The notes: generated by a model from the letters alone, not told the origin. Numbered from the stretch's first letter, positions 8,937-19,170 are shown. The stretch: DNA of 64,000 nt from Corynebacterium imitans (GCF_000739455.1 NZ_CP009211.1:124001-188000); one strand, 5' to 3'. A program made the numbers and translations.

Positions 8937-9009
8937 GCGCCCGTAGCTCAACGGATAGAGCATCTGACTACGGATCAGAAGGTTGGGGGTTCGAATCCCT
9001 CCGGGCGCA
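8937..9009 (+). tRNA. tRNA-Arg (anticodon ACG), copy 2, CCA not encoded
   Basis: It is identical to the tRNA-Arg at 6179 through the discriminator base, but the next bases are CAG, so CCA must be added by nucleotidyltransferase. The sequences on either side differ from those of copy 1. Confidence 0.96.
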
Positions 9010-9016
9010 CAGAACG

Positions 9017-9040
9017 AAAACCCCGCTTCGGCGGGGTTTT
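9017..9040 (+). terminator. Rho-independent terminator after tRNA-Arg copy 2
   Basis: AAAACCCCGC and GCGGGGTTTT form a 10-bp stem around a TTCG tetraloop, ending in a T-run. It is a classical intrinsic terminator. Confidence 0.88.
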
Positions 9041-9214
9041 CGCATGCCGGGGGCATTTTGGGTGGTGAAAAGTATATTAGCGCAGCCTAAGAGTGGACTT
9101 ACGTACAAAAGTTGGCATACGCCTGTCTACGGCATTAGGCTCTATAGGGATTCTAAAGAATTTTCCCAGCTCTCATAAAAAGCCTGAGTACAACCTTACG
9201 TATTGGAGAAAACT

Positions 9215-12200
9215 ATGCGCGGAAACCCCAAGCCGTCACGCGGGCTGTTTTCCGGAATGAAGAGGACCGTCATTGCTTCGGCGACGGCACTTTCGCTCGC
9301 AGTTGGCGGCATGGCCGTCCCTGCGCTTCCGACGCCGACAGGGGAGAGTGTTCTGCCTGTCGCGGCGGCGCAGGAGCTGGCTGCCAATGAGATGGAATAC
9401 AAGGCAAATTGGAGACGTCCGCTCAATACCTGGCCCAGTAGGGATATCAATGCCTCCACTACTCCGGACGTGCTTCGGGAAATGCACCGGAGTGGGAAGA
9501 TGGGCTGGAAAGCGGTGACGGTCACTGCGACAAAGACTTACACCGCCGACGAACTTATCTTCACAGCTACTACGGACGAAAGCAATAGTTTTCCCGAGGA
9601 TAAGAAATACTTTGTTTGGGTTGAGAGGCATTACAGGGAGAGACACATTGCCCGCCGTGAAGTGAAAGATGGCAAACTTTACGAGATTGCGAAAGGGCAC
9701 AGCGACGGAAGGTCCTTAAAGCTCACGCTTCCCGAGACCATTACGGTAGAGAGCGGTGACACGCTTGTTGTTTTTGGTGAAGGAGTTAGGGCCCCCGGGT
9801 CGAGTGGTTCGAGACCTGATGGCTCTGTGACTTTTGAAGTCACGCCAAAGCTGGGCACCGTAACGGGCAAGCTGAACGCACCCGTGAGCTTTGTAGGCGA
9901 GGCGCTAGTTGACCTCCTGGATGCAAACGGCAACGTCGTTGAAACTAAGACCGTGCGTCGCGGTCAGACGTTTACTTTCGCTGACACGCCAATCGGAGAC
10001 TACAAGCTCAAAGTCCGCGACACCCGCGGCTTTACCGGGCAGACGACTTCGACATTTACGCTGAAGAACGATGCAACTGAGAACCGTGATCTTTCGCTGA
10101 CTGCCCAAAAGGCATCGGCGTACGGCTGGGTGAAGGACGAGGACGGAAACGCAGTTCCCAACGCCGAGGTAACTCTCTCGGGGGCCAGCCTTAAGACAAC
10201 AACGAATTCCAATGGCTACTTCAATATCCCCAACATCCCTGACGGTCAGTACACCGTCGAAGTAGCGGCGACTGAACGGACTGTTGGCACCAATGCATCG
10301 GTGACCTTGAAGCCGGGTGACAACAAGAACCTGGATCAGATTCTTGTAAATCTCCACCGCCGCAACGCGACGGGCCGAGTGCTGGATGAGCAGAACAATC
10401 CAGTTAGCGGCGCGGAGCTGAAGCTCAGCGGTAATGGGCAGGCCGAAAAGACTGTGAAAACTGATGCGGAAGGCAACTACCGTTTCGAGGGCCTGAAGCC
10501 GGGTACCTACACCGTTGAGGTGAAGGGCTCTACAGCGTATGGATCGGGTGGCGGTCAGCTGGATATCCAGCCGGAGCGCGATACCGAGAAAGACTTCAAG
10601 GTAAGCAAGAACAAGGCAACCCTCTCTGGGTGGGGTTCCGTCGTAGGCTCCGATGAAAAACCTGCGAATGTCGAGCTTAAGCTTTGGGGTAAGGACGCGG
10701 ACGGCAAGGAGAGGGTCGTCAGTACAGCGACGACCTCCGAGGACGGTACTTTCAGTTTTGCTGGCGTAGAGGCCGGAACGTACGCCATCGAAGTTGTCGA
10801 GAGCGACCGCTTCCAGGGCGGCAGGACAGACGCGAACATCGACGTCAAGCCGGGTGAATCCAAGCGTTTCGGCCTGCAGATGGTCTACAAAACGGTGACG
10901 GCAACCGGCCTGGTGACGTTGGACAGGGAGCAGCTCAAGAACGTCGACGTCACGGTGACGCAAAAGGCGACCGGGAAGACTATCAGCACGAGGACCGATG
11001 ACCAGGGACGCTTTACCATCATGGGTCTCGACCACGGTGCGTACACGGCTTCCATCGCAGCCAAGCCGGGTTCGTACAAGGAGAAGCAGTCCGCCGAGGT
11101 CAACATTGAGCCGGGCAAGACCGGCGATCTGAGCATCTCCCTGGCCAGCGAGCCTGGCAACGTGGAGGGCACGGTCACCGACAACTTTGGCAAGCCGGTT
11201 GCTGGTGCCAAGGTCACGGCGGGCAACAAGAGCGCGACCACTGGCAAGGACGGCAAGTACCGAATTGAGGGTCTGAGCAAGGGCAATGTGACGGTTACCG
11301 TCGCCCGCAGCGACCAGGAAAAGTACTCGAGTGCCTCGAAGTCAGTCGAGATCCAGCCTGAAAAAACTCGGACCGTCGACCTCCAGGTTGCTCGTGACCG
11401 CGGCACGATTATCGGCACCGTGAAGGACGATGATGGCACGGTGCTTGCTGACGGCAAGGCCCGCGTCACCGGCCCCAACGGGTTCAACAAGGAAGTCACC
11501 ATTTCCGGTGGCAAGTACGAGCTCGGCGACCTCATCGCAGGCAAGTACACGGTGACGGTCGCGAAGACTGCGCTCACTGATGCGAAGAGCGAAGAGGTCA
11601 ACGTTGCCCCGGGCCAGACGGCCACAAAGAACATCGAGGTGCGTCGCTTCCAGGGCGCATACCAGATCCGTGTCTTTGACGACCTGGGCAAACCCATCCA
11701 GGGTGCCAAGGTCGAAGTCACGGGTAAGGGCTTCAAGCAGCAAAAGCAGACTGATGCCAAGGGCGATGTCAGCATCGAGAACGTCCCGCCAGGCCGCTAC
11801 GCCTACAAGGTGCTTGCTGCCGACGAGTACGGCCAGGCATCCGGCGATCTCAACCCGATCGTCGAGGACAGCCGGGAAGCGCTGAACGTCGGCGTGCCGC
11901 CGACCGATGGCCGCGTTGAGGGCACCGTGCTTGACGACGCCGGCGCTCCGGTCGTCGGCGCGACCGTCAAGCTCGACGGCAACCGCCGCAGCGGTAACAA
12001 GGAAGTGTGGTCTGCAACCGCCACCACTGACGACAACGGTAAGTATGCTATTCCTGGCGTCCCGCCGGGAACCTTCACTGCGAAGGTCGATGCGACTGAT
12101 ACTCGCGGTGGGGACTCCACCGAGGTGACGGTGCGTCCGAACGCGGCGTCGACAGGCGATCTGGAGCTCAACCGCAACGACGGTTCCCTCGGCGGCAAGG

Positions 12201-15200
12201 TCACCGACGACACCGGCGCGGCCGTTTCCGGCGCGCAGGTTGTGCTGAAGGACGCCGCAGGCAAGCAGATCGGCTCCGCAGAGACAAACGATGACGGTGT
12301 GTACGAGTTTGCGGACCTCCGCCCCGGCGAGTACCTCGTCGAGGTAGTCGGGACCGACAAGTACGGTGCGGCGTCGGAAAACACGCAGGTCGAACCTGCT
12401 GCGAAGGGCAACCGCGACCTCCGTGTCAGCCGCGCTGACGGCAGCGTGGAGGGCAAGGTTGTCGACGAAGAAGGTGTGGCTGTCGAAGGCGCGAGCGTGA
12501 CCATCTACGGCGACGGCGTTGAGGAGCAGGTCACCACGAACGCTGAGGGCACCTTTACGGTTTCCAACCTGCGCCCGGGCAGCTACCGGGTCGAGGTTGC
12601 CCCGACCAAGGAGTACGGTGCCGCGGCCAGCGCGTTTACGGTCGAGCCGGGCGCGACGGCAACCGCGCAGCTCGAAGTGAACCGAAGCAAGAGCACGGTG
12701 ACTGGCCAGGTGTCGGACGATGCCCACCAGGTCATCGAGGGCGTTGAGGTTGAAATCACCGACGCGCAGGGCACCGTAATTGCGACGGAGACCACGGGCG
12801 GGGACGGCACGTTCTCGGTGAAGGATGTTAAGCCTGGCACCTACACCGCCACCGTTGAGGGGACCGACACCCACGAGGGCGACTCCTACGAGTTCACGGT
12901 CGTGGCTGGCGAGTTCCCGGAGAGGGTCCCGCTGATCATGGGCCGGAAAGCGGGCACGCTGCGCGGCCAAGTGGTGGATGCCGTTACTGGCAAGGCCATC
13001 ACCAACGCGACGCTGACGCTTGTGGCTGCCGGCGAGACAGAGGGCACGACCCTTACGGTTAACGGCAAGGGCGAATTCCAGGTACCGGTAGCCGCAGGTA
13101 CGCACACCCTGCGCGTCCAGTCGCCGGAGTTCTACGAGCCGTACTCGGACCAGATCTTCGAGGTCGGCGCGGCAGAGCGCGTCGACCTGGGCCAGCTCAA
13201 GCTGGTTTCCACCGTTGGCTCCATCGAGGGCACCGTGACGGATGGCGAAGGCAACGCGCTCGAGGGCGTCGAGCTGAGCATCCGCAACCTGGAAAACGGC
13301 GCGGAAACTTCTGTGACCACCAACGCGAAGGGCAAGTACACTGCGGGCAACCGCACTGTTGGCCGCTATGAGGTCGCGGTGACTGCGCCGCAGGGCTACG
13401 ACGCACCGGAGACGCAGGAGGTTCCTGTCGAGCGCAGCAAGACAGCAACCGCAGACTTCAAGGTCAACAAGACGCCGGAGGCACCGCAGGTCGGATCCGT
13501 GTCCGGCGCGGTGCTGGATACCGCCGGCGAGGTCGTCGACGGCGCTTCGGTAGCGCTGAAGCACCGCGAGTCCGGTGAGGCCTACCCGGCGACCGTGAAT
13601 GCGAAGGGTCGCTTCTCCGCGAAGGAGCTGCCTGCCGGCGAGTACTCCGTGATCGCCAGCGCAGACGGCTACAAGGCCGAAGGCCAGCCGCGCGTGAAGG
13701 TCGAGGCTGGAAAGAACCGCGACATTGGCCGGATCAACCTGGTCAAGGATGAGGCCCCGCAGGGCACGTTCCGCGTGATTGTTCGGTCGAAGGACCAGAA
13801 GAAGCCCGTTGCTAAGGCGGTCATTGTGGTGTCGCAGGGCGACGACGAGCGTTCCTACGTCACGGACGCGAACGGTGAGGCTCGAGGCCAGTTGCCGGTG
13901 GGCACCTATTCCGTGCGCACCACGCCGCCTGCCAATAGCGGTTTCATCACACCGGAGCAGGACAGCACGCTCATCATTGAGCGCGGCGAGCCGACGGATC
14001 TGCCTATTGAACTGGACCGTTCGGCAGAGGCTCCGGCTGACGCCCCGACCGGGCGTGTCACCGGCAGCATCGCCGATGAAAACGGCGAGCCGGTAGAGGG
14101 CACGACCGCGAAGCTGCGCGGCGAGGACGGCACCATCATCGACATCAACGTTGATGAGAACGGCAACTTCGTCGTCGAGGACGTGCCGGAGGGCAAGTAC
14201 ACCCTCATCGTCACGCCTGGCGAGGGCCACCGCACCCCGCGTTACAAGACGGTTGAGGTCAACCGTGGTGAAACCACAGACGTCGGGCGCATTACGACCC
14301 CGTCGTCGGTGAAGAAGCTCGACGAGAGCGACAAGGGCGAGCCGGGCACGATCAACGGCTGGCTTGTCGACGAGAAGAACGAGCCGATCCCGGGCGCTAC
14401 CGTGATCGTTCGCGGCAAGGGTACGGACACGGATCCGGACGGTAACCCGATCGATACCCTGCCTGCCGTGACCGTGGACGAGAACGGCCGCTTTACCACC
14501 GATGTGCTGCCGGAGGGCGACTACGAGATTGATCTCGAGCTGCCCGAGGGCTGGGACAAGCCGGAGGGCTGGCCGAAGAACGTCAACGTGACGAAGGACA
14601 AGCCGGAACACCAGGGCGTGATTAACGTCGTGGCTCCGCGCTCGGAGATCAAGGGTGCCGTCGTTGATGGCAACGGCAATCCGATCGATGGCGTGGTTGT
14701 GACGGTCACCGACTCCCACGGTGATACCAAGGAAGTTCCGGTGGACGAGAACGGCAACTACAAGCTCGATGTCATTCCGGGCGACGCTGTCGTCGAGGTC
14801 TTCACCCCGGAGGGTGTCCAAGAGGTGGATCCGATGTACATTCCGGTCCGTCCGAAGAACGACGTCGCACTGCCGACGGTGAACCTGACGGAGAAGACCC
14901 TGGACCTGAAGAAGCGTGTGCTGGGTTGGGACGCGGATACGCCGGAGGATGCTCCGGGTCTGCCGACGAACGAGGACCTGATCTACGGCTTCGTGGTGAC
15001 CAACGATTCCGATGAGCCGGTGCACAACGTGAAGATTGAGGACCCCTTTGCAGGCCCTGCGATCAAGGCACCGGAGAACTGGGACGGTACGCTGCAGCCG
15101 GGCGAGACCAAGGTCTTTACCGCGGTGATGAAGCCGCCGTACGGCAGCGGAGCGTTTGCAAACATCGCAGTCGCCCGCGGCTTCCTCAAGAACGAGGACG

Positions 15201-16555
15201 GGTCTGAAGGTGCCATGGTCGCCTCCACCCCGGACGAGGCATACCTCACCTTCATGGACATGTCGCTGATGAAGAAGGTCAACGCGCAGATTGCGAGCGA
15301 CCCGAAGAAGGCCGTCCGCATGGCGGCTGACCGCGATCTCTATTTCACCTACGAGGTGGTCAACACCGGTTCCACCCGCATGGAGAACGTGAAGGTCACC
15401 GACATGATCTACGAGGGCGACAAGGATGACTTCGACCCGGACAACCCGGGCAAGGGCCGTCCAATGAAGATCATTCCGCCGAAGGGCTTCACCGGCACCC
15501 TGCTGCCGGGCGAGCGCGCCGTGTTCAAGGGCGTGCTGCCTCCGCTGAAGCCGGGCATCCGTCACCACAACGCGGCGGAGGCCTCCGGTGAGGCACCGCC
15601 GGCGCCGAAGCGCTCCCGGATCTTCGAGGAGGAGCCGGACTACGGCGACGATCCTTCCGGCCTGCTGGTGATCTCCCCGAAGGAGAACATCGACGGCAAC
15701 GCCCACATCGTGGTCGAGGAAGGCGCGGCTCTGCCTGCGGTTTCCGATCTCCTGGGCAAGCTGTACATCGACTCCAACAAGAACGGCAAGCTCGATGACG
15801 GCGACGAACCGTACGGAGGCATGGATATCACTCTGCAGTCGCGCGACGGCCAGCCTGCGGTTGGTACCACGAGCCTGAGCGACGGCAGCTTCGAGTTCAA
15901 GGGCGTGCGCGAGGGTGCCTACATCCTGCAGATGCGTAACCCGGGTGGCGTGATTCTTGCGGAACCGCTGGATCCGGAGAAGAACGACAACGGCATCGGC
16001 GCGCTGCTGGAGACAAAGGAACTCAAGATCAGCGGCGACAACGACACGGAGAACGTTGAGTACCTCCTGCTCGATCGCCCGCTCGAGTTCCCGGAGGAGC
16101 CGCCGGCCGACGGCAGCTCGCTGGGCAAGTGCATCAGCGAGACTTCCTCGGTGTCTAACCCGGCGACCTGGCTGATCCCGATCGGCATCCTGATCGCGGC
16201 GATGGGCGGCGCGGCCGTGCTGTTCGAGGACGAGTTCAACGCTGCGGCGGCCGAGTTCAACAAGGCGATGCCGAGCCTGAACATCCAGCGTCCGGCGTGG
16301 ATGAACCAGATCTCACGCCAGCTCGCGGAGATCGACCCGGCCGTCCCGGCCGCGGTGCTGGCTGTCGGCATCATCGGCCTCGGTGCCCTGGCACTTGGCC
16401 TGACCTACGCCGCCTGCGAGTCCGGCGCGGACCTTGGTAGCAGCAAGGGTGGCGGCAGCTCGGACAAGGACAAGGACAGCAAGGACAAGGATAAGGACGG
16501 CGAGAAGAGCCAGGAGCTGACGACAGCGGCTGAGCCTTCCCCGGCCAACGCCTAG
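9215..16555 (+). CDS. Giant multidomain surface protein with about 19 carboxypeptidase-regulatory-like repeats
   Basis: The product has 2446 aa. The start is ATG after GGAGA; a TTG 12 nt earlier overlaps this ribosome site. A signal peptide (about 1-47, ending VAAAQE) and a unique N-domain (about 50-210) come first. About 19 tandem domains of 80-95 aa follow, of the form G-x-V-x-D-x-x-G-x-P-V-x-G-A-x-V ... DGxYxFxxLxPGxYxVxV (CarboxypepD_reg/Cna-B-like), to about residue 1885. Two DUF11-like domains ('YGFVVTNDSDEPVHNVKI', 'YFTYEVVNTGSTRMENVKV') and an SdrD-B-like domain ('LYIDSNKNGKLDDGDEP') follow. At about 2314-2337 and 2376-2401 there are two membrane helices, bordered by GKC and AAC, then a Lys/Asp-rich tail. 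No LPXTG is present. It is probably a stalk-like adhesin, by inference. Confidence 0.82.
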   Translation: MRGNPKPSRGLFSGMKRTVIASATALSLAVGGMAVPALPTPTGESVLPVAAAQELAANEMEYKANWRRPLNTWPSRDINASTTPDVLREMHRSGKMGWKAVTVTATKTYTADELIFTATTDESNSFPEDKKYFVWVERHYRERHIARREVKDGKLYEIAKGHSDGRSLKLTLPETITVESGDTLVVFGEGVRAPGSSGSRPDGSVTFEVTPKLGTVTGKLNAPVSFVGEALVDLLDANGNVVETKTVRRGQTFTFADTPIGDYKLKVRDTRGFTGQTTSTFTLKNDATENRDLSLTAQKASAYGWVKDEDGNAVPNAEVTLSGASLKTTTNSNGYFNIPNIPDGQYTVEVAATERTVGTNASVTLKPGDNKNLDQILVNLHRRNATGRVLDEQNNPVSGAELKLSGNGQAEKTVKTDAEGNYRFEGLKPGTYTVEVKGSTAYGSGGGQLDIQPERDTEKDFKVSKNKATLSGWGSVVGSDEKPANVELKLWGKDADGKERVVSTATTSEDGTFSFAGVEAGTYAIEVVESDRFQGGRTDANIDVKPGESKRFGLQMVYKTVTATGLVTLDREQLKNVDVTVTQKATGKTISTRTDDQGRFTIMGLDHGAYTASIAAKPGSYKEKQSAEVNIEPGKTGDLSISLASEPGNVEGTVTDNFGKPVAGAKVTAGNKSATTGKDGKYRIEGLSKGNVTVTVARSDQEKYSSASKSVEIQPEKTRTVDLQVARDRGTIIGTVKDDDGTVLADGKARVTGPNGFNKEVTISGGKYELGDLIAGKYTVTVAKTALTDAKSEEVNVAPGQTATKNIEVRRFQGAYQIRVFDDLGKPIQGAKVEVTGKGFKQQKQTDAKGDVSIENVPPGRYAYKVLAADEYGQASGDLNPIVEDSREALNVGVPPTDGRVEGTVLDDAGAPVVGATVKLDGNRRSGNKEVWSATATTDDNGKYAIPGVPPGTFTAKVDATDTRGGDSTEVTVRPNAASTGDLELNRNDGSLGGKVTDDTGAAVSGAQVVLKDAAGKQIGSAETNDDGVYEFADLRPGEYLVEVVGTDKYGAASENTQVEPAAKGNRDLRVSRADGSVEGKVVDEEGVAVEGASVTIYGDGVEEQVTTNAEGTFTVSNLRPGSYRVEVAPTKEYGAAASAFTVEPGATATAQLEVNRSKSTVTGQVSDDAHQVIEGVEVEITDAQGTVIATETTGGDGTFSVKDVKPGTYTATVEGTDTHEGDSYEFTVVAGEFPERVPLIMGRKAGTLRGQVVDAVTGKAITNATLTLVAAGETEGTTLTVNGKGEFQVPVAAGTHTLRVQSPEFYEPYSDQIFEVGAAERVDLGQLKLVSTVGSIEGTVTDGEGNALEGVELSIRNLENGAETSVTTNAKGKYTAGNRTVGRYEVAVTAPQGYDAPETQEVPVERSKTATADFKVNKTPEAPQVGSVSGAVLDTAGEVVDGASVALKHRESGEAYPATVNAKGRFSAKELPAGEYSVIASADGYKAEGQPRVKVEAGKNRDIGRINLVKDEAPQGTFRVIVRSKDQKKPVAKAVIVVSQGDDERSYVTDANGEARGQLPVGTYSVRTTPPANSGFITPEQDSTLIIERGEPTDLPIELDRSAEAPADAPTGRVTGSIADENGEPVEGTTAKLRGEDGTIIDINVDENGNFVVEDVPEGKYTLIVTPGEGHRTPRYKTVEVNRGETTDVGRITTPSSVKKLDESDKGEPGTINGWLVDEKNEPIPGATVIVRGKGTDTDPDGNPIDTLPAVTVDENGRFTTDVLPEGDYEIDLELPEGWDKPEGWPKNVNVTKDKPEHQGVINVVAPRSEIKGAVVDGNGNPIDGVVVTVTDSHGDTKEVPVDENGNYKLDVIPGDAVVEVFTPEGVQEVDPMYIPVRPKNDVALPTVNLTEKTLDLKKRVLGWDADTPEDAPGLPTNEDLIYGFVVTNDSDEPVHNVKIEDPFAGPAIKAPENWDGTLQPGETKVFTAVMKPPYGSGAFANIAVARGFLKNEDGSEGAMVASTPDEAYLTFMDMSLMKKVNAQIASDPKKAVRMAADRDLYFTYEVVNTGSTRMENVKVTDMIYEGDKDDFDPDNPGKGRPMKIIPPKGFTGTLLPGERAVFKGVLPPLKPGIRHHNAAEASGEAPPAPKRSRIFEEEPDYGDDPSGLLVISPKENIDGNAHIVVEEGAALPAVSDLLGKLYIDSNKNGKLDDGDEPYGGMDITLQSRDGQPAVGTTSLSDGSFEFKGVREGAYILQMRNPGGVILAEPLDPEKNDNGIGALLETKELKISGDNDTENVEYLLLDRPLEFPEEPPADGSSLGKCISETSSVSNPATWLIPIGILIAAMGGAAVLFEDEFNAAAAEFNKAMPSLNIQRPAWMNQISRQLAEIDPAVPAAVLAVGIIGLGALALGLTYAACESGADLGSSKGGGSSDKDKDSKDKDKDGEKSQELTTAAEPSPANA

Positions 16556-16593
16556 TCTGCGCCTACTCTGCGTCCAGTCAGGGAGCACGTCTG

Positions 16594-16621
16594 AAAGCCC
16601 GTCGCTAAGCGGCGGGCTTTT
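16594..16621 (+). terminator. Rho-independent terminator after the giant surface-protein gene
   Basis: AAAGCCCG and CGGGCTTT form a stem around an 11-nt loop, followed by one more T and then AGCG. It lies 39 bp after the stop codon. Confidence 0.78.
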
Positions 16622-16749
16622 AGCGTTTGTACAGCTTGAAAATTGGCGGCGTTGTGTATTGAGAACAGCTGCCAACACGGATACATTAGTAATGGTTTGG
16701 GCTGGATGCGCCCGATTGAGCCGTGCACAGAAACTCTGAGAGGTACCAC

Positions 16750-19170
16750 ATGACATTGAGCAAGCACACCGGAAAGCTGAGCTGCGTCGCGCTCGCGGCG
16801 GCGGTCGCTGGCACGTTCGCCATCACCCCCGTCGCTACCGCGCAGCAGCCGTCGTTGCTCTCTCAATTGGCGGACCTCGCACCGAAGTCCGCGCCGCAGG
16901 ACCCGGCCGGTTCCGGCTCGTACGCCGCGCACTTCGCGTCCGCGGGCTGGGCCTACACTGCGCTCGCGCTCAACCCGGTCAATGACCGCGTCTACGCCCT
17001 GTCCAAGGGCGGGGCGGGCAAGCCCGCCGGCCACCTGCTGCGCATCCACCCAATCACGGGTGAGCTGCGTGATTTGGGCAAGGTGCTTGTCGACGGGGCG
17101 TTGGACCCCTCCACCACCTCCGCCGCTTTCACCCGCACCGGCACCCTCGTGCTGGACGCTGGGGATACGCTGCACACGCTCGATCTGTCGAAGGACGCAT
17201 CCGGTACCCCCTTCGACGGCCCGCTGAAGTTTGACTCCCAGGACCTTGCGGTCAACGGCACAACCGACGCGGAGCTGCCGCGCGCGTGGGGCTCGATTAG
17301 CAACGGCGACGCGGACACTCTCTACGCGGTCAGCTCCGGCGAGACCAAGGACGAGCCCTACCTGTGGACTCTGGACGTGGAGGCGGGCCGCATGAGCGCC
17401 GCCCCGCTGAAGGTGGCGCGTGGCGTGGACGCCTCCAAGCTGGGCGAGCTGCACTACGCGTACACCAACCGCGCGGGCAACCTCGTTTTCGCGAACGATA
17501 CGGCGGGCACCGTCGAGGTCAAGGACGTAGACACCACCCCGCTGCTCGTGGCTACGGCCAAGGGCAAGAGCATTACGGAGAACTACCTCAACCTCGCTGG
17601 CCTGCGCGCGGGTGCCTGGTACCGCCCGTCCTCGCAGCCGCAGACCACGACCGCGGAGGCGAAGACACCCGCCGCTGAGCCCTCCAAGGTCGCTGAACCG
17701 AAGTCGTCGCAGCCGCAGACTCAGCTCACCGAGCCCACTGTGGCCACCGAGCCGAGCGTGCAGCAGGCACCCGCTGCACCGGCCGCGCCCGTTGCGCCGG
17801 TTGAGACCACCGAGGCCACAGAGACCACCGCACCTGCAGCTCCGCGCGACGTGCTCGTCACCGTTGCCGACGAGGACGGCCGTGCCGTGCGCGACTACGA
17901 CGTCATCGTGGACGAGGATCCCTCCATCTACGCCAAGACGGACCGCGAAGGGCAGGCGCGCCTGTCATTGCCCGCCGAGCTCGGCGACGTGCAGGTTGAC
18001 GCCGGCGGCGAGCTGCACCCGGTCAGCGCTGGCGAGACCACGCTGCGCGTGCAGTTCCACGCGGACGAGGAGGGGACGTCGACGGAGACACCGACGGATA
18101 CGCCTACGGAGAAAGTTTCGGACACTGACACGGCTACCAATAAGTCCGAGACGACCACGCCGGAGTCCACTGAAACGACCACGACTACGACGGCCGAGCT
18201 GGCTGAGGCCAAGGTCAAGATCAAGCTGGTGGACGCGGAGCGCGACGGTTTGAAGAACGTTGACTTGGTTGACCAGGACGGAGATGAGGTGGCCTCGACC
18301 AATAAGGATGGTGAGGCAGAAATTCTCATTCCCGAGGGCAAAAAGTCTGTGACTTTGAAGGTCGCTGAGAGCGACGTGCCCAAAGGCCACAGGAATGAGT
18401 ACTTCACTGTGGATCGCGCCATGGACGGCAAGCAGATCCGCCTGCGCAAGGAGACCTCCACCGCCACCGAGTACCCGAAGAAGGACGTGCGCATCACCGT
18501 CGTGACCGAGGGCGGCAGCCCGGTCGGAGGTGCCGTGCTGAAGGCGGACAAGAAGATCATCGGCATCACGGATGCGGACGGCGTGGCCACGGCGGAGCTG
18601 CCGAAGGGCGACGAGCGTTACGTCTCCATCACCCTGGAGGAGACACCGGATGGCTACAACAACGGCCGCTTGGTGTTCGACCGCTCCAACAACTCCGGCG
18701 AGATCGTTTTGAGCCGTTCCGAGTCCAATAAGGAGAAGACGAAGCCGCAGCAGATCCTCGAGGTGATGAAGGAAGTCGAGCCGATGATGAAGACACTCAT
18801 CGGCCCGCTCGCCGCCCTCGCTGGTGCCGGTGGCGCACTCGGTGGGGCCGCGAAACCGGGCGGCGCGAAGAGCACCGGCACGAGCACAAGCACCACGTCG
18901 AGCACGCCTGGCCCGAGCTACAGCCGCGCTAACATGACCGGCGGCGTGTCTACCGGCCGTTCCACCAGCGCTGCGGCGAAGAAGTCTTCCGTGGTCAAGC
19001 GGACGGTAAGCAAAAAGTCGGGCAGCTCCGATTCCACGTCCGAGTCCAGCCGCGATGGGGATCTCGCAGAGACCGGTACGCCGATGACCACGGTGATCAC
19101 CCTGGGCATCCTGCTGCTGCTCGCGGGCGGCGCCTACATGTTCGTCGGCCGCCGCCGCGAGAACGAGTAG
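16750..19170 (+). CDS. Cell-wall surface protein with a C-terminal LAETG sorting signal
   Basis: The protein has 806 aa with a signal peptide (about 1-33, cleavage near ATA-QQ). A domain at about 50-290 has propeller-like features ('HLLRIHPITGELRDLGKV', 'YAYTNRAGNLVFANDTAG'). A Pro/Thr-rich linker comes next, then three short beta-sandwich-like modules separated by Thr/Glu-rich stretches. The C-terminus carries LAETG (about 772-776), a hydrophobic span and an RRRENE tail, the sorting-signal layout. LAxTG is the class E sortase motif common in Actinobacteria. The start at MTLSKHTG follows GAGAGG. No sortase gene is in the window. The gene forms a cluster with two other surface-protein genes but uses a different anchor. 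Confidence 0.82.
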   Translation: MTLSKHTGKLSCVALAAAVAGTFAITPVATAQQPSLLSQLADLAPKSAPQDPAGSGSYAAHFASAGWAYTALALNPVNDRVYALSKGGAGKPAGHLLRIHPITGELRDLGKVLVDGALDPSTTSAAFTRTGTLVLDAGDTLHTLDLSKDASGTPFDGPLKFDSQDLAVNGTTDAELPRAWGSISNGDADTLYAVSSGETKDEPYLWTLDVEAGRMSAAPLKVARGVDASKLGELHYAYTNRAGNLVFANDTAGTVEVKDVDTTPLLVATAKGKSITENYLNLAGLRAGAWYRPSSQPQTTTAEAKTPAAEPSKVAEPKSSQPQTQLTEPTVATEPSVQQAPAAPAAPVAPVETTEATETTAPAAPRDVLVTVADEDGRAVRDYDVIVDEDPSIYAKTDREGQARLSLPAELGDVQVDAGGELHPVSAGETTLRVQFHADEEGTSTETPTDTPTEKVSDTDTATNKSETTTPESTETTTTTTAELAEAKVKIKLVDAERDGLKNVDLVDQDGDEVASTNKDGEAEILIPEGKKSVTLKVAESDVPKGHRNEYFTVDRAMDGKQIRLRKETSTATEYPKKDVRITVVTEGGSPVGGAVLKADKKIIGITDADGVATAELPKGDERYVSITLEETPDGYNNGRLVFDRSNNSGEIVLSRSESNKEKTKPQQILEVMKEVEPMMKTLIGPLAALAGAGGALGGAAKPGGAKSTGTSTSTTSSTPGPSYSRANMTGGVSTGRSTSAAAKKSSVVKRTVSKKSGSSDSTSESSRDGDLAETGTPMTTVITLGILLLLAGGAYMFVGRRRENE

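Noticed and set aside
8754..9056. 100-codon frame across tRNA-Arg on the minus strand
   Set aside because: The peptide 'GIRTPNLLIRSQMLYPLSYG' is the familiar artefact of translating a tRNA gene antisense.
11342..15706. 1454-codon open frame on the minus strand under the giant surface-protein gene
   Set aside because: It is a shadow created by strong third-position GC bias and repeat periodicity. It has no ribosome site, no recognisable domain and lower-complexity His/Arg/Leu-rich sequence, whereas the plus-strand frame has clear domains.
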